Source: Meghimatium bilineatum (taxonomy: Eukaryota; Mollusca; Gastropoda; Stylommatophora; Philomycidae). From it: a stretch of DNA of 64,000 bases. The notes beneath the pieces are model-generated. The model was not told the DNA's origin and made no database searches. It saw only the letters and a list, made by a program, of their open reading frames with translations. Below, piece by piece: positions 45,930 to 55,865 of the stretch (the first letter of the stretch is position 1; each line of letters begins with the position of its first letter). The translations under genes and the position numbers were made by a program. The stretch is from the NCBI GenBank assembly GCA_034231615.1, contig CM067309.1:41846181-41910180 (forward strand), read 5' to 3'.

Positions 45930-46198
45930 TGTGTACACTACAATTAGACGTCACCACATGCTTAATTATTTCCCTTGTCTATATTTGTAAATTTCATGTT
46001 CATCATTTAATATTTAAAATATTTATTTAAGGTTGGGGTTAGGGTTAATTATGTAAAACAGAACTATTCTAACCCTAACCCTAACTAAAAAAAACTAAAA
46101 TAAATTAATATTTAAATTATTAAATGATGAACATAAAATTTACAAAGAAAGACAAGGGAAATAGCTTGACTGTGTGGCGTCTACTTGTATTGTGCAGA
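45930..46198. mobile_element. Foldback MITE with TTAGGG-like inner arms
   Basis: A ~270-bp palindrome. The left arm (atttcccttgtctatatttg, catgttcatcatttaatatt, gttagggttaa) is mirrored by the right arm (ctaaccctaaccctaac, attaaatgatgaacataa, gacaagggaaat), with outer ends tagacgtc/agacgcc. It is flanked by gatg on both sides, a possible target-site duplication, and sits within a degenerate unit of the 34-bp satellite. The telomere-like words are part of the palindrome, not a telomere. Confidence 0.8.
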
Positions 46199-46258
46199 AT
46201 GATGGTACAGCTCAGAAAAATTTATCTAAACAGTAAAAAAATGGACTAAACAAACTGA

Positions 46259-46447
46259 ATAAAATCCACAAAACGCCAAGTGGGAGAAGAATATGGAGAA
46301 ACCGTTAATGAGCTAGAAAGATAGAAGGAGAGATTGTTGGAGATGTTAAAGAGTATCGATACCCTTCAGCGAAACAGAGAATTAACAATAAGGGCGCTCG
46401 AGGAATGTATGGAAAGAATCGAGGGGACAAATATAATCGATTTCTAA
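46259..46447 (+). pseudogene. Coiled-coil-like coding remnant
   Basis: A 62-codon frame with one TAG (46322) reads KRQVGEEYGETVNELER, stop, KERLLEMLKSIDTLQRNREL and IRALEECMERIEGTNIIDF, ending at a stop at 46445. The charged heptad-like pattern suggests a coiled coil, such as a LINE ORF1 or a gag-like segment, but I cannot name the family. Confidence 0.4.
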
Positions 46448-46602
46448 AGATCTCTTGTAGTGTCAAGTATCCTGATAGCCGTCAAGTTCATCCAGTATTC
46501 GTTTCTTGGAAATTGGAAAGAAGAGACGAGAAGTATGTCAAGGTTAGATATGCCTGTACGAGTGTGTGGCTTTGTATGATTTAGTGATGCACCTGTTTCT
46601 TC

Positions 46603-46765
46603 CCCTTTTGCTTTCTTTCTCACACTCCTCGAGAGAGCAGGATGTAGTCCAGAGAACTAAATGCATTCTGTCATGGTTTACAACTGTGCTGCAATATCTT
46701 TATCGTTAGGCCTGACACATCCGATTTCAGTATGGCTCCTGAAACAGTGTGATCCAATAAGATCG
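46603..46765 (-). mobile_element. SINE-A copy
   Basis: Plus-strand text contains ctcacactcctcgagagagc, aggatgtagtccagagaact, ctgtcatggtttacaac and ggcctgacacatccgatttc, all in SINE-A order. Confidence 0.75.
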
Positions 46766-46794
46766 TACATCTTCTAAAAGACTGTACAACTTGT

Positions 46795-46945
46795 TAACTT
46801 CATTTTTTGTACATTTTCTTAGCGGGCTGTACATAAAGTTTGTCAACAATTATGTACATTTTCTTAGCGGGCTGTACATAAAGTTTGTCAACAATTATGT
46901 ACATTTTCTTAGCGGGCTGTACATAAAGTTTGTCAACAATTATGG
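46795..46945. repeat. 45-bp triplicate
   Basis: Three copies of a 45-bp unit containing tcttagcgggctgtacataa. The open frames on both strands are artefacts. Confidence 0.95.
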
Positions 46946-46949
46946 TCGA

Positions 46950-47240
46950 GGGCGTATGACAAATGTGACGGATTTTGACAAGCAAGGGAAGAAAAGGGGG
47001 AAGGTGGGGGACTTTTTTGACAGACGTTAACAGCAACAATACTTGTTGTTTATACACCAATTCCTTTTTTGTCAAATTTCAAAACATTTTCTAAATATCT
47101 GACACAGTCATGTATTTTTTCCGTAATTTTTCTACAAAATGTTTTTAGAGGAAGGGGATATCTTGAAATTTGTTGGCAATGAATGTGTGGGGGGGGGGAA
47201 TTTAACAAAGTATTGTTAACGTAATGTATGAACTGCCGCT
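46950..47240 (-). mobile_element. MITE family M copy 3
   Basis: Aligns with the reverse complement of 16369-16678: ggggacttttttgacag, gtttatacaccaattcc, ttggcaatgaatgtgtgggg and gtattgttaacgtaatg. A G-run lies at the same place as the C-run in copy 1. Confidence 0.65.
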
Positions 47241-47255
47241 TATGCTGTGGTTATC

Positions 47256-47540
47256 GTTAACTAATGCATCACGGAGGGAAATTGTTAACAAATGTATCAC
47301 GGAGGGAAATTGTTAACTAATGAATCACGCAGGGAAATTGTTAACAAATGTATCACGGAGGGAAATGGTTAACAAATGTATCACAGAGGGAAATTGTTAA
47401 CAAATGTATCACGGAGGGAAATTGTTAACAAATATATCACGGAGGGAAATGGTTAACAAATGTATCACGGAGGGAAATTGTTAACTAATGTATCACAGAG
47501 AGAAATTGTAAACTAAAGTATCACTGAGGGTAATTGCAAC
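47256..47540. repeat. 28-bp minisatellite
   Basis: Ten copies of a unit containing gttaacaaatgtatcacgga. Confidence 0.95.
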
Positions 47541-48357
47541 AAATATTACTATTCCCCCAAAAAATAACATATTCCGAATTTAGTACTATTCCAACCAGAG
47601 AATTAATCCAAGAAAATGTGGTTATTCCAACAGAAGTTGGTCATTCCAACAAAGACGACAGACAATCTTGAATCTGTAATTTTTAGGTCCATCTGCACGT
47701 GGATGGTTTGAGTAAATCCTATTTGATCCGATCAAACAATGACTCACCAGACCTGCCTTTGTTATCTCTCCTGAACCGTGCGTTTGCTGTCTTCGGTGAT
47801 GGCGCGTGTGTGCGGTGTATGTCGTTTGCGGTGCTCTTGTGATTAGTGTATTAGTGTATAACAGGCGTACACATCCTGGTGCTCTCGAGCACATTCATGC
47901 TTATGTAATGACATGGACTCCTGTCATGTCAGTTAAAAACTGCTCGCGTGCATTACATGATTAATTCAAGTATTTATCATGAGGGGGGGGGGGGGGGGCT
48001 CATATAAGCATTATAAACAATGCTTACACATTTACATGTTATTATGTATTTCACAACGTAAACCAATTATGTATACAATTATATATATATATATATATAT
48101 CAGCCTTCAGTCACTTTGAAAGTTTAGAAATCTTGTCAATATTAATATTCGAGTAATACCCGGAATCATTAAAATAATTTTGAAGAAGAAAACAAGGGCT
48201 TCTTTATGTGACAAGTATCGTACTTTGTTAACACATCTTAAATCGCTTACAAATTTGAAGCAATAATTTAACAGATTACTGTCAAATTGAACGACGTTCA
48301 GTAATATAATGAGGTAACTATATTAACAGTAATATTGTTGGTAAGAATAACAGAGGT
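47541..48357. other. Unique DNA with a long G-run
   Basis: A ~19-base G homopolymer lies near 47982 and (TA)n near 48080. On the minus strand, near 47750, ggcaggtctg precedes GTGAGT, a possible donor without further support. Confidence 0.45.
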
Positions 48358-48425
48358 GCATGGCTACAATGTTGATATCTGGTCTCTAAGCTGAATGTTT
48401 GAGCGTTCGATCCCTGCTAGGAGAG
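48358..48425 (+). mobile_element. tRNA-like SINE head fragment
   Basis: tggctacaatgttg (A-box-like) and gcgttcgatccctgc (B-box-like) lie at about tRNA spacing. No body or tail could be assigned. Confidence 0.4.
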
Positions 48426-48559
48426 TCTTTTCAGGGGGCAGTCTATATAATGTATTACATAGATATTTGTTACGTAAAAATACCATGGTGCAATAAATAG
48501 CACACGTCCGCACAAAACACACACGAACGCACACACAAACTCACGCACCAACGCACGCA

Positions 48560-48567
48560 CGCACACG

Positions 48568-48635
<68 letters not shown>

Positions 48636-48642
48636 AAGGCAC
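48560..48642. repeat. CA microsatellite
   Basis: (CA)n preceded by CGCACACG-type degenerate repeats from about 48510. Confidence 0.97.
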
Positions 48643-48774
48643 CTATGTTTCCTGAAGATTGTACTCTGTGTGCACGAACGAGATTAATTGCGCGAATTAA
48701 ACTCTGTATGAACAAGGTAGTCTTGAACTTAGTAAATAGTCACATTACCATCATGGAAATATGGACTTGACCGT

Positions 48775-49361
48775 ATGTGTCCTCCATGTAGTGTGTCCTC
48801 CATGTGGTGTGTCCTCCATGTGGTGTGTCCTCCATGTGGTGTGTCCTCCATGTAGTGTGTCCTCCATGTAGTGTGTCCTCCATGTGGTGTGTCCTCCATG
48901 TGGTGTGTCCTCCATGTGGTGTGTCCTCCATGTGGTGTGTCCTCCATGTGGTGTGTCCTCCATGTGGTGTGTCCTCCATGTGGTGTGTCCTCCATGTAGT
49001 GTGTCCTCCATGTAGTGTGTCCTCCATGTAGTGTGTCCTCCATGTGGTGTGTCCTCCATGTGGTGTGTCCTCCATGTGGTGTGTCCTCCATGTAGTGTGT
49101 CCTCCATGTGGTGTGTCCTCCATGTGGTGTGTCCTCCATGTGGTGTGTCCTCCATGTAGTGTGTCCTCCATGTAGTGTGTCCTCCATGTGGTGTGTCCTC
49201 CATGTGGTGTGTCCTCCATGTGGTGTGTCCTCCATGTAGTGTGTCCTCCATGTGGTGTGTCCTCCATGTAGTGTATCCTCCATGTAGTGTGTCCTCCATG
49301 TAGTGTGTCCTCCATGTGGTGTGTCCTCCATGTGGTGTGTCCTCCATGTTGTGTGTCCTCC
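48775..49361. repeat. 16-bp minisatellite
   Basis: About 36 copies of gtgtcctccatgtggt, with a G/A variant (tggt/tagt) scattered through it. Because 16 is not divisible by 3, all frames repeat after 48 bp, and three ~200-codon reverse frames are open. These are artefacts of stop-free units. Confidence 0.97.
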
Positions 49362-49444
49362 AGAATGTGATAACTCACTGTTCCGATTCTGTGTTATTTG
49401 ATATTTCTTCTCTTAAAGCGAAATATTTAGTCAATGTTAATAGC

Positions 49445-50060
49445 AGTAGTTATAGTGGTAGTACTAGTAGTGGTAGTACTAGTAGTGGTAGTAGTAGTAG
49501 TGGTAGTAGTGGTAGCTATAGAGTTAGTAGTGGTAGTAGTGGTAGCTATAGAGTTATATTGGTGGTGGTAGTGGTGGTGGTAGTAATAGTAGTAATGGTA
49601 GTAGTAGTAGTGGTAGTAGTAGTAGTAGTGGTAGTAGTGGTAGTAGTGGTAGTGGTGGTGGTAGTAATAGTAGTAATGGTAGTAGTAGTAGTGGTAGTAG
49701 TAGTAGTAGTGGTAGTAGTGGTAGTAGTATTGGTGGTGGTAGTGGTGGTGGTAGTAATAGTAGTAATGGTAGTGGTAGTAGTGGTAGTAGTGGTAGTAGT
49801 GGTAGTAGTGGTAGTGGTAGTGGTAGTATTGGTGGTGGTAGTGGTGGTGGTAGTAATAGTAGTAATGGTAGTAGTAGTAGTGGTAGTAGTAGTAGTAGTG
49901 GTAGTAGTGGTAGTAGTGGTAGTAGTGGTAGTAGTGGTAGTGGTAGTGGTAGTATTGGTGGTGGTATTGGTGGTGGTAGTAATAGTAGTAATGGTAGTAG
50001 TAGTAGTAGTGGTAGTGGTAGTATTGGTGGTGGTAGTGGTGGTGGTAGTAATAGTAAATA
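49445..50060. repeat. GGT/AGT trinucleotide array with higher-order blocks
   Basis: (GGT)n/(AGT)n with the marker agtaatagtagtaatgg recurring at 49582, 49663, 49753, 49852 and ~49978 (81, 90, 99 and ~126 bp apart), so blocks of growing length were duplicated. Confidence 0.95.
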
Positions 50061-50104
50061 AAAATAAAAAGTATTAGACTTAAAAAATAAAATGATCAAT
50101 TGCG

Positions 50105-50245
50105 CATGCAGTACTAGAATTCACATTAACAATGCAACACTGGAATTCACATCAACCGTGGAGCACTAGAATTCACATCAACAACACAACACTACAATAT
50201 TCATCAACAATGCGACACTAGAATTCACGTTAATCGTGCAGGTCT
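50105..50245. repeat. ~27-bp imperfect repeat
   Basis: Five diverged copies of a unit containing actagaattcacatcaaca. Confidence 0.88.
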
Positions 50246-50734
50246 TTCACAATTTGAGTGAAATGGCCACGATAAAAATCAATTGAGAATTCTGTAATAC
50301 CAAAAATGGACATAAAAATACATCAATAGAGTGACAGCCCAGCTATTTGACGTAATGGCCCCACGGGAAGAAATTATCGAACCAAACAGGTGGGTGAAAA
50401 AACAAAACTAGAATAATGGTCGCTGAGTCATTGTCCGAAATCTGGCAATTAATTATGACGGAAATGATTGGTTGGTTATTTGGGGATTTCCCCCCAAAAA
50501 TGAAAGGTTCATTTCTTGTATGAGTTGACTGTAGTTAAATATAGAGTAACATAGACAGAGAATTGGATGAAATGATGATGTTTCTATGTGAATAGGAAAC
50601 AATTCACACAATATTAGTTGCTATAGCACAATACATCTGTTACAAGCAGGAAATGTTACGGAATATTGTGAACCAATCATGGGTGAGCAGACAATACATC
50701 ACGTGATCTGATCGTGTATGTATGTGTATATATG
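50246..50734. other. Unique spacer
   Basis: Nothing recognised. Confidence 0.45.
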
Positions 50735-50815
50735 TTGGTAGAATGGGTGATTGCGTTGACTCCAATACGTGCCAAATGAACGAACCTAGTTCAAATCCTG
50801 TCTGCTAACTTCTTC
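50735..50815 (+). mobile_element. tRNA-like SINE head fragment
   Basis: tagaatgggtgattgcg (A-box-like) and ctagttcaaatcctg (B-box-like) about 45 bp apart. The body is not assigned. Confidence 0.4.
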
Positions 50816-50868
50816 GGGATTCAGTCTCATATTTCAGGGTTTATCAGAATGCAGTACAGAGAATTATA

Positions 50869-51310
50869 AAATGAGAATTATACAATGCTACATCAATTCT
50901 ATAATAATGTATGGCTCAGAAATATGGACACTAAACCCCACAATTAGAAGACAAAATTGATGCCTTTGAGATGTGGGTATATAGAAGAATAGGGATATCA
51001 TCATGGAAAGTGAAGAATACAAACAAAGTTGTCATAACACAATGAAGAGAGATTTACTACGAGAAATAAAGATCAGACAAATACAATACTTTGGACACAT
51101 TAAAAGACATGACACCTTATTGAAGACCTTACGTCAAAGGGAAGCGAGCAAGAGGTAGGCAGAGATACAAGTGGGAGAGAGTAACATCACATGTTGGACA
51201 GTTACAGTCTAGCAGAGTGCACCACCAATACAAGAGACAGGGGATATTGGAGGTCTGTTGTAGGCAACATTAGTTGCGGAGACGGCACTTGATGATGATG
51301 ATAATGAGGT
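50869..51310 (+). pseudogene. LINE L1 family, C-terminus to 3' tail
   Basis: Same family as 5140-5427 and more complete at the 3' side. It contains IMYGSEIWTLN, then after a frameshift DKIDAFEMWVYRRIGISSWK. Decayed sequence follows, ending with the equivalent of RDRGYWRSVVGN, a stop, and a GAT-repeat tail (tgatgatgatgataatg). Several stops and shifts make it non-functional. A SINE-A copy lies about 25 bp downstream. Confidence 0.85.
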
Positions 51311-51334
51311 TGATGGGTACAGAGAAGTCATTGT

Positions 51335-51535
51335 GTGATGTTACGGTTTAAATCTTAGCTGCGATATCTGCGTCTTTCGACGTGTGACATTTGATTTCTG
51401 TATGGATATGGGTGGCTTTGATCATCTATTATGTGTGACATCCCACACCACACCGACACCTTCTTAGTCGCCTCTTAGGAAAAGTCTGGCAAGTAACAGT
51501 ATCGCTTTTCTTTGCACGCCAGCAACAAGTGTTTT
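51335..51535 (-). mobile_element. SINE-A copy
   Basis: Plus-strand text has tgttacggtttaaatcttag, gctgcgatatctgcgtcttt, ctttgatcatctat and ccttcttagtcgcctcttag, covering the 5' and central parts of the element, including its conserved core. Confidence 0.75.
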
Positions 51536-51579
51536 CTGATTTTGACTTTTGTTCAAAATTCCATAACAACGAATTCCAT

Positions 51580-51990
51580 AGCAGCTACCATTGAACATAG
51601 ACACCGTTCTTAAATCTCAACAACCATTGAACATAGACGCCGTTCTTAAATTTCAACAACCATTGAACATAGACACCGTTCTGAAATTTCAACAACCATT
51701 GAACATAGACACCGTTCTTACATTTAAACAACCATTGAACATAGACACCGTTCTTAAATTTCAACAACCATTGAACATAGACACTGTTGTTAAATTTTAA
51801 CAACAATTGAACATAGATACCGTTGTTAAATTTTAACAACCATTGAACATAGACACCATTCTTAAATTTCAACAACCATTGAACATAGACACCGTTGTTA
51901 AATTTTAAAAACCATTGAACATAGACACTGTTGGTAAATTTTAACAACAATTGAACATAGACACTGTTGTTAAATTTCAACAACCATTGA
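51580..51990. repeat. 36-bp minisatellite
   Basis: About 12 copies of a unit containing caaccattgaacatagacac. The unit is 12 codons long, so both strands have open repeat frames (artefacts). Confidence 0.96.
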
Positions 51991-52108
51991 ACAATATGTA
52001 AACTACTCTTACATCTACTACTGTTCGCTAAACCTTTTGTTGTCTTTAAGTGTCAGGGGTAGAAACGTTTTCGCTCGTGTGCTGAGTATATTGTCGGATT
52101 TGTCGCCT

Positions 52109-52551
52109 CCTTTCTGTCGGTGCAGGCGAAGTTCATTCAGTTGCTGGATGCGGTGAAGAATACCTGTGTGCGTAAAGTGACTTTTATTTGTGTGACGTAC
52201 ATGCGGGAGTCCGGGGTAGTGAGAGAGTAGATAGGTTGGCCGCACACGTGGCTACTACGGCTGTTGGCGGAGCGATGGATCGGGCAGACATTTTGATCAC
52301 CCTACGGGAAAACGCACGAACAAATGACTGTATAAGTAGCAATAACTCGTGTTCCATGACTAGAATAAGGGAGTTTGGTTTTACATGTGGTGTTCCAGAA
52401 AGGAGTGGTTTCGTGGGCGCGAAAGAATGATGATTATTCAACTGCGTACTGGGACCATCAGTCAATGTGTAATGGCGGATACACTCAAGGGGAGATCTGA
52501 GCACCTATGTGATTGTCCGGAGTGCAGTGACGATGATCCAATGACTAATTA
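52109..52551 (+). pseudogene. RNase H C-terminal half of a retroelement
   Basis: Frame pieces read VQAKFIQLLDAVKNTCVRKV and TFIC, then after a shift DVHAGVRGSERVDRLAAHVA, keeping the conserved His strand and the NERAD-like site (SERVD, with the last acidic residue intact). It continues to AMDRADILITLRENAR, and after another shift ends SEHLCDCPECSDDDPMTN at 52551. It is closest to the copy at 31091-31591. The first catalytic residues are missing, so it is 5'-truncated. Confidence 0.82.
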
Positions 52552-52625
52552 ACTAACTAACTCACTGACTGACTGACTGACTAACTAACTAGCTAACTAA
52601 CTAACTAACTAACTAACTAGCTGAG
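52545..52625 (+). repeat. CTAA/CTGA microsatellite tail
   Basis: Starts within the stop codon region of the RNase H pseudogene and looks like its 3' tail. Confidence 0.85.
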
Positions 52626-52704
52626 TAAATTTTGAAATTATCGGATGCACATGTCTAGCTGGAAGGATGTGAACGCAAGTTGTGTCGTCCCTACTTGTCG
52701 TTTT

Positions 52705-52865
52705 TTATGTTTACGTGTATGTTATCGTTGATTAAGGCTTTCGGTCGAAGCGTCGATTTGTGTGTGTTCCTACGTGTGTTTCGTATTATTAGCAACACTT
52801 CATTACCCCCATTAACGCTTCACCTGTTGGACTCCAGTTTTGAGCAGGTGAGTACATATTATCGA
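52705..52865 (+). mobile_element. Repeat family H copy
   Basis: Contains gttgattaaggctttcggtc, gaagcgtcgatttgtgtgtg, and then cacctgttggactccagttt and gagcaggtgagtacatatta. The same order of blocks is seen at 54010-54155 and, inverted, at 22200-22470. Confidence 0.65.
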
Positions 52866-52949
52866 TACTTATACTTTACGTTTTTCTTAGTGTGTAGCGC
52901 GTCGTAACGATTTGTAATGTGTTGTGCACAGATGTTAATTTTGGGGGTT

Positions 52950-53130
52950 GCATGATACCATGGTTGCTTGGGCTCCTCCCGGTCTGGTATATTCTACGTC
53001 AACACTTCTGCTTGGTGGGTTGGACTGTGGTCCTGCTCGATTTAGTGAAAGACCCGACCAATCCTAGTTTCCAGCCTCTGTTGGTGGGGCTAAGTCCCAT
53101 TTCTACTTCAAGAAGTTGGCCTAGTAGAGA
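52950..53130 (+). mobile_element. Interspersed repeat F, copy 2
   Basis: Blocks tgataccatggttgctt, gactgtggtcctgctcgat, ccaatcctagtttccag and cttcaagaagttggcct, in the order seen in the other three copies. Confidence 0.65.
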
Positions 53131-53224
53131 CAGTAATACTAAAGTAGATTCTGTCATTCTGTTATTAGCAGATATTACAGTTCAGATATGGATCTCTATA
53201 TTATTCCGGAAATATCCTATGAAC

Positions 53225-53340
53225 AGTAGGGGTCTGAGAACAAGCGCTGACGAAGATCCCATCAACGAGCGCTGACGAAGATCCCATCAACGAGCTCTGA
53301 CGAAGATCCCATCAACGAGCTCTGACGAAGATCCCAGTTA
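53225..53340. repeat. 26-bp minisatellite
   Basis: Four copies of a unit containing ctgacgaagatcccatcaac. Confidence 0.93.
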
Positions 53341-53454
53341 ACAAAAATTAAATATCGATTACTGTTAGTCATGTCTGGGTGTCTCATGACAATTACTCAA
53401 CGATTTACCCATATATTCAGAATTTTGTCAAAACACAAGATAATAAGGCCTAAG

Positions 53455-53664
53455 TTAATTTTCCCATGATTCGTCACAAATATTTCTCCAAATAGTTTTT
53501 CCATCGATGGCTTTTACCCAACCAGGTGGTCCCACAATTTTATTCTGACTGTGTTCAATTCCACTAATCCTCAAACAACATGGGGTCTCTGTCTGTGTAT
53601 TAGTTTTTGAGATTGGCTGCTTGTCGCCAGTGCCCTTTTTAATTAACTTTGATTGATGGTTCAT
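53455..53664 (-). CDS. Unidentified short coding-like frame
   Basis: A 69-codon minus-strand frame contains ISGIEHSQNKIVGPPGWV and IDGKTIWRNICDESWEN. The composition is protein-like and not repetitive, but I recognise no family and see no splice sites. It may be a transposon remnant or chance. Confidence 0.2.
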   Translation of the reverse strand: MNHQSKLIKKGTGDKQPISKTNTQTETPCCLRISGIEHSQNKIVGPPGWVKAIDGKTIWRNICDESWEN

Positions 53665-53874
53665 AGTTCAAGCCACACTTTGTGTTTCAAAATATTCGTG
53701 CAATTGTTTGGGTATTACCAAAGCAACAACAAAAATAAGCAAAGGAAACACTGTTGCCTGTCACTAATTTCAGAAGGGATGACTAAGGACGATTAGATAG
53801 GCCAGAAATTATAATAGTTAAAAATAATTACAAGCGAAACTTGTAACCAGGGCAATAACATTTTGCCACTTACT

Positions 53875-53935
53875 AAAAACATATAATAATGCTCACAAAT
53901 CTACATTTCGATCAAAAGGCAACAAAAAAATTACT
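53875..53935 (-). mobile_element. Repeat family H copy (fragment)
   Basis: Reverse complement has ttgttgccttttgatcgaaa then tgtagatttgtgagc. It lies about 75 bp from the next copy, in opposite orientation. Confidence 0.5.
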
Positions 53936-54009
53936 AGTTGGAACGGCGTTATTCACGTGTCTGAGTTAAAAATAGATATGATAGAACCAAACTTACGTAT
54001 GTTTTTTTT

Positions 54010-54155
54010 GTTCTAAATGTGTTTCTTATAATGGCCTTCTGGTCGAAACGTCTACTTGTGTATCTTAATCCAGCGAATATAAAAAATTCAGTAAAATTGT
54101 TGCAAATTTCCCCTGTTGGATTTCAGTTTTGCTGCAGTGAGTGCATATTATAAAT
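54010..54155 (+). mobile_element. Repeat family H copy
   Basis: Contains ataatggccttctggtcgaa, acgtctacttgtgtat, cccctgttggatttcagttt and gcagtgagtgcatattata, in family order. Confidence 0.65.
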
Positions 54156-54978
54156 AAAATAATTATTCCTCGACTTTTCGTGGGCATATATTCTGGTATC
54201 CATTTCGTCGAGGCTGGCCCAACAGTGGTCTATATAACATGTATAACATGGTCAATACTTATACACACACGAGTATTCTGTGTGTGTGTGTATGTGAGGG
54301 TGGTGGGTGTAAACACACGTGGCGAATGAAATGGAAACACTGGTCATATGGCTGGAGAATGAGTGACCCAGACATCCATAAAACCCAGAAATTTCCTACA
54401 ACATCGCTAAAACTAGTTAGTTCCGTCTGGTTAGTCGCTGTAGGTCGATGCTGTCACCTTGCAAACACTCTACAGGCGGTTATATCTAACCTGGTTTGAT
54501 TATAAGTGTCGCGTTGGTAACAATCGTTATTTGATCAAATTAGTATTGCTTTGAGAGAAAACATAATCAAGATATATGCCCCAGACAAGACAAAATATAT
54601 GCGTGTGTCCAGTTAACACAGGAAGTGTGGATAAGATTGAAATATATATGTCACAGACAAAACAAATTATAAATGTGTGTCCAGCTAACACAGGAAGTGC
54701 GGATAAGAAAAGTGGATAAAAATTATGCAAAAATATTGTATATGTGACACTATTTGCTCTTCAATTTTCATCAAAGTGCAAATCGTTAAACATTTTTTTG
54801 ACTGTTCTGAAATCATGAAAGAAATTTAGACTGTATTTATTGCAGTATAGTCACAAGTGGCCAACATTAATACAACCGAAACGGTTGCAGGTTTGAGACT
54901 ATATTTTTCACTGTATAATTACATGTATCCAACATTATACCACCCAAGTGTTGTTGGTTTGCATATTATTCAATGATT
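54156..54978. other. Spacer with an ~80-bp duplication
   Basis: Two related segments at about 54585-54645 and 54655-54715 share gtgtgtccagttaacacagg and aagtgtggataag. The rest is unique. Confidence 0.6.
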
Positions 54979-55165
54979 CGCCATCGAGGTCATCCCCTTG
55001 AAGTGAGGGTGGGGCTTAGTCTAGTCAACAGATGCTGGAAACTGAGATTGGTCGGACCATCCCCTATATCGAGCAGAACCAGTGCCCTTTCCAAGCAAGC
55101 ACATGTGTTGAAGTCGGAGATACCAGGTCGAGAGGAGCGCTAGCAATCATGGTATCATACAAACC
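54979..55165 (-). mobile_element. Interspersed repeat F, copy 3
   Basis: Reverse complement gives tatctccgacttcaacac, tgcttggaaagggcactgg, ccaatctcagtttccagcat and cttcaaggggatgacctcga. This is the best-preserved copy by eye. Confidence 0.7.
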
Positions 55166-55239
55166 CGCCTGTTCAACATGTCTGCACGACAGATTAATTG
55201 CTGTGTAGACAAGGTTAACCTGCAGAAGATTCAATGATT

Positions 55240-55577
55240 GCATAGTAAAGTAAAGTAAAGTAAAGTAAAGTAAAGTAAAGTAAAGTAAAGTAAAGTAAAG
55301 TAAAGTAAAGTAAAGTAAAGTAACCCATATCCTTTATTAATGCCGTCGGGGTGTGACATGTTAGTGATCTCATATTTCAGTGGCTCTGTAAATGAGGGCG
55401 GTAGCCATATCCTCTCCCTCACAGTCTTTACCTCCCGGATTAATCCGATACCTATTTAAGGCTGGGTCGACCCGGGAGCCGTTGCGATCTGAAAGACGTT
55501 TCCGCCTCAACTGGGAAATGAACAAAGCACCGCTCATATGCGAAGCCAATGCGTTAACAAATGCGTTACGCGGCTAA
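55240..55577 (-). mobile_element. SINE-D, tRNA-derived, with CTTTA-repeat tail
   Basis: On the minus strand it begins near gccgcgtaacgcatttgtta, and contains acgcattggcttcgcatatg and tgttcatttcccag (B-box-like), typical of a tRNA-derived head. A GC-rich body follows (gctcccgggtcgacccagcc), then a segment ending aataaaggatatgggttac that runs into a (CTTTA)n tail of about 15 units (55322-55245). It is the only copy in the window. Confidence 0.65.
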
Positions 55578-55639
55578 TGGTTGCATACAAAATGATGGAA
55601 CAATTCCTGTTCATTCCATAGACCCGTCTGAATAGAAGG

Positions 55640-55865
55640 CTTTCTCTGAAGTATTGCTTACCCCTGAGACGGAGTCTTCAGCAGTATTGCTTACCCCTGA
55701 GACGGAGTCTTCAGCAGTATTGCTTACCCCTGAGACGGAGTCTTCAGCAGTATTGCTTACCCCTGAGACGGAGTCTTCAGCAGTATTGCTTACCCCTGAG
55801 ACGGAGTCTTCAGCAGTATTGCTTACCCCTGAGACGGAGTCTTCAGCAGTATTGCTTACCGCGAA
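55640..55865. repeat. 33-bp minisatellite
   Basis: Seven copies of a unit containing cccctgagacggagtcttca. The unit is 11 codons, so the plus frame (TETESSAVLLTP) is open; this is an artefact. Confidence 0.96.

Noticed and set aside
46030-46090. Interstitial telomere (TTAGGG/CCCTAA)
   Set aside because: Only two to three telomere-like words per arm, and they belong to a foldback element.
48729-49378. Three ~200-codon reverse frames with HMEDTPHGGHTTWRT repeats
   Set aside because: All three frames are open because the 16-bp unit has no reverse-strand stop; this is expected from the repeat, not coding.
49316-50099. Val-rich, Pro/Leu-rich and Ser/Gly-rich long frames
   Set aside because: They cover the GGT/AGT trinucleotide array on both strands and are artefacts.
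51585-51983. Open frames on both strands with 12-residue repeats
   Set aside because: The 36-bp unit is a multiple of three without stops; conservation of the unit is at DNA level.
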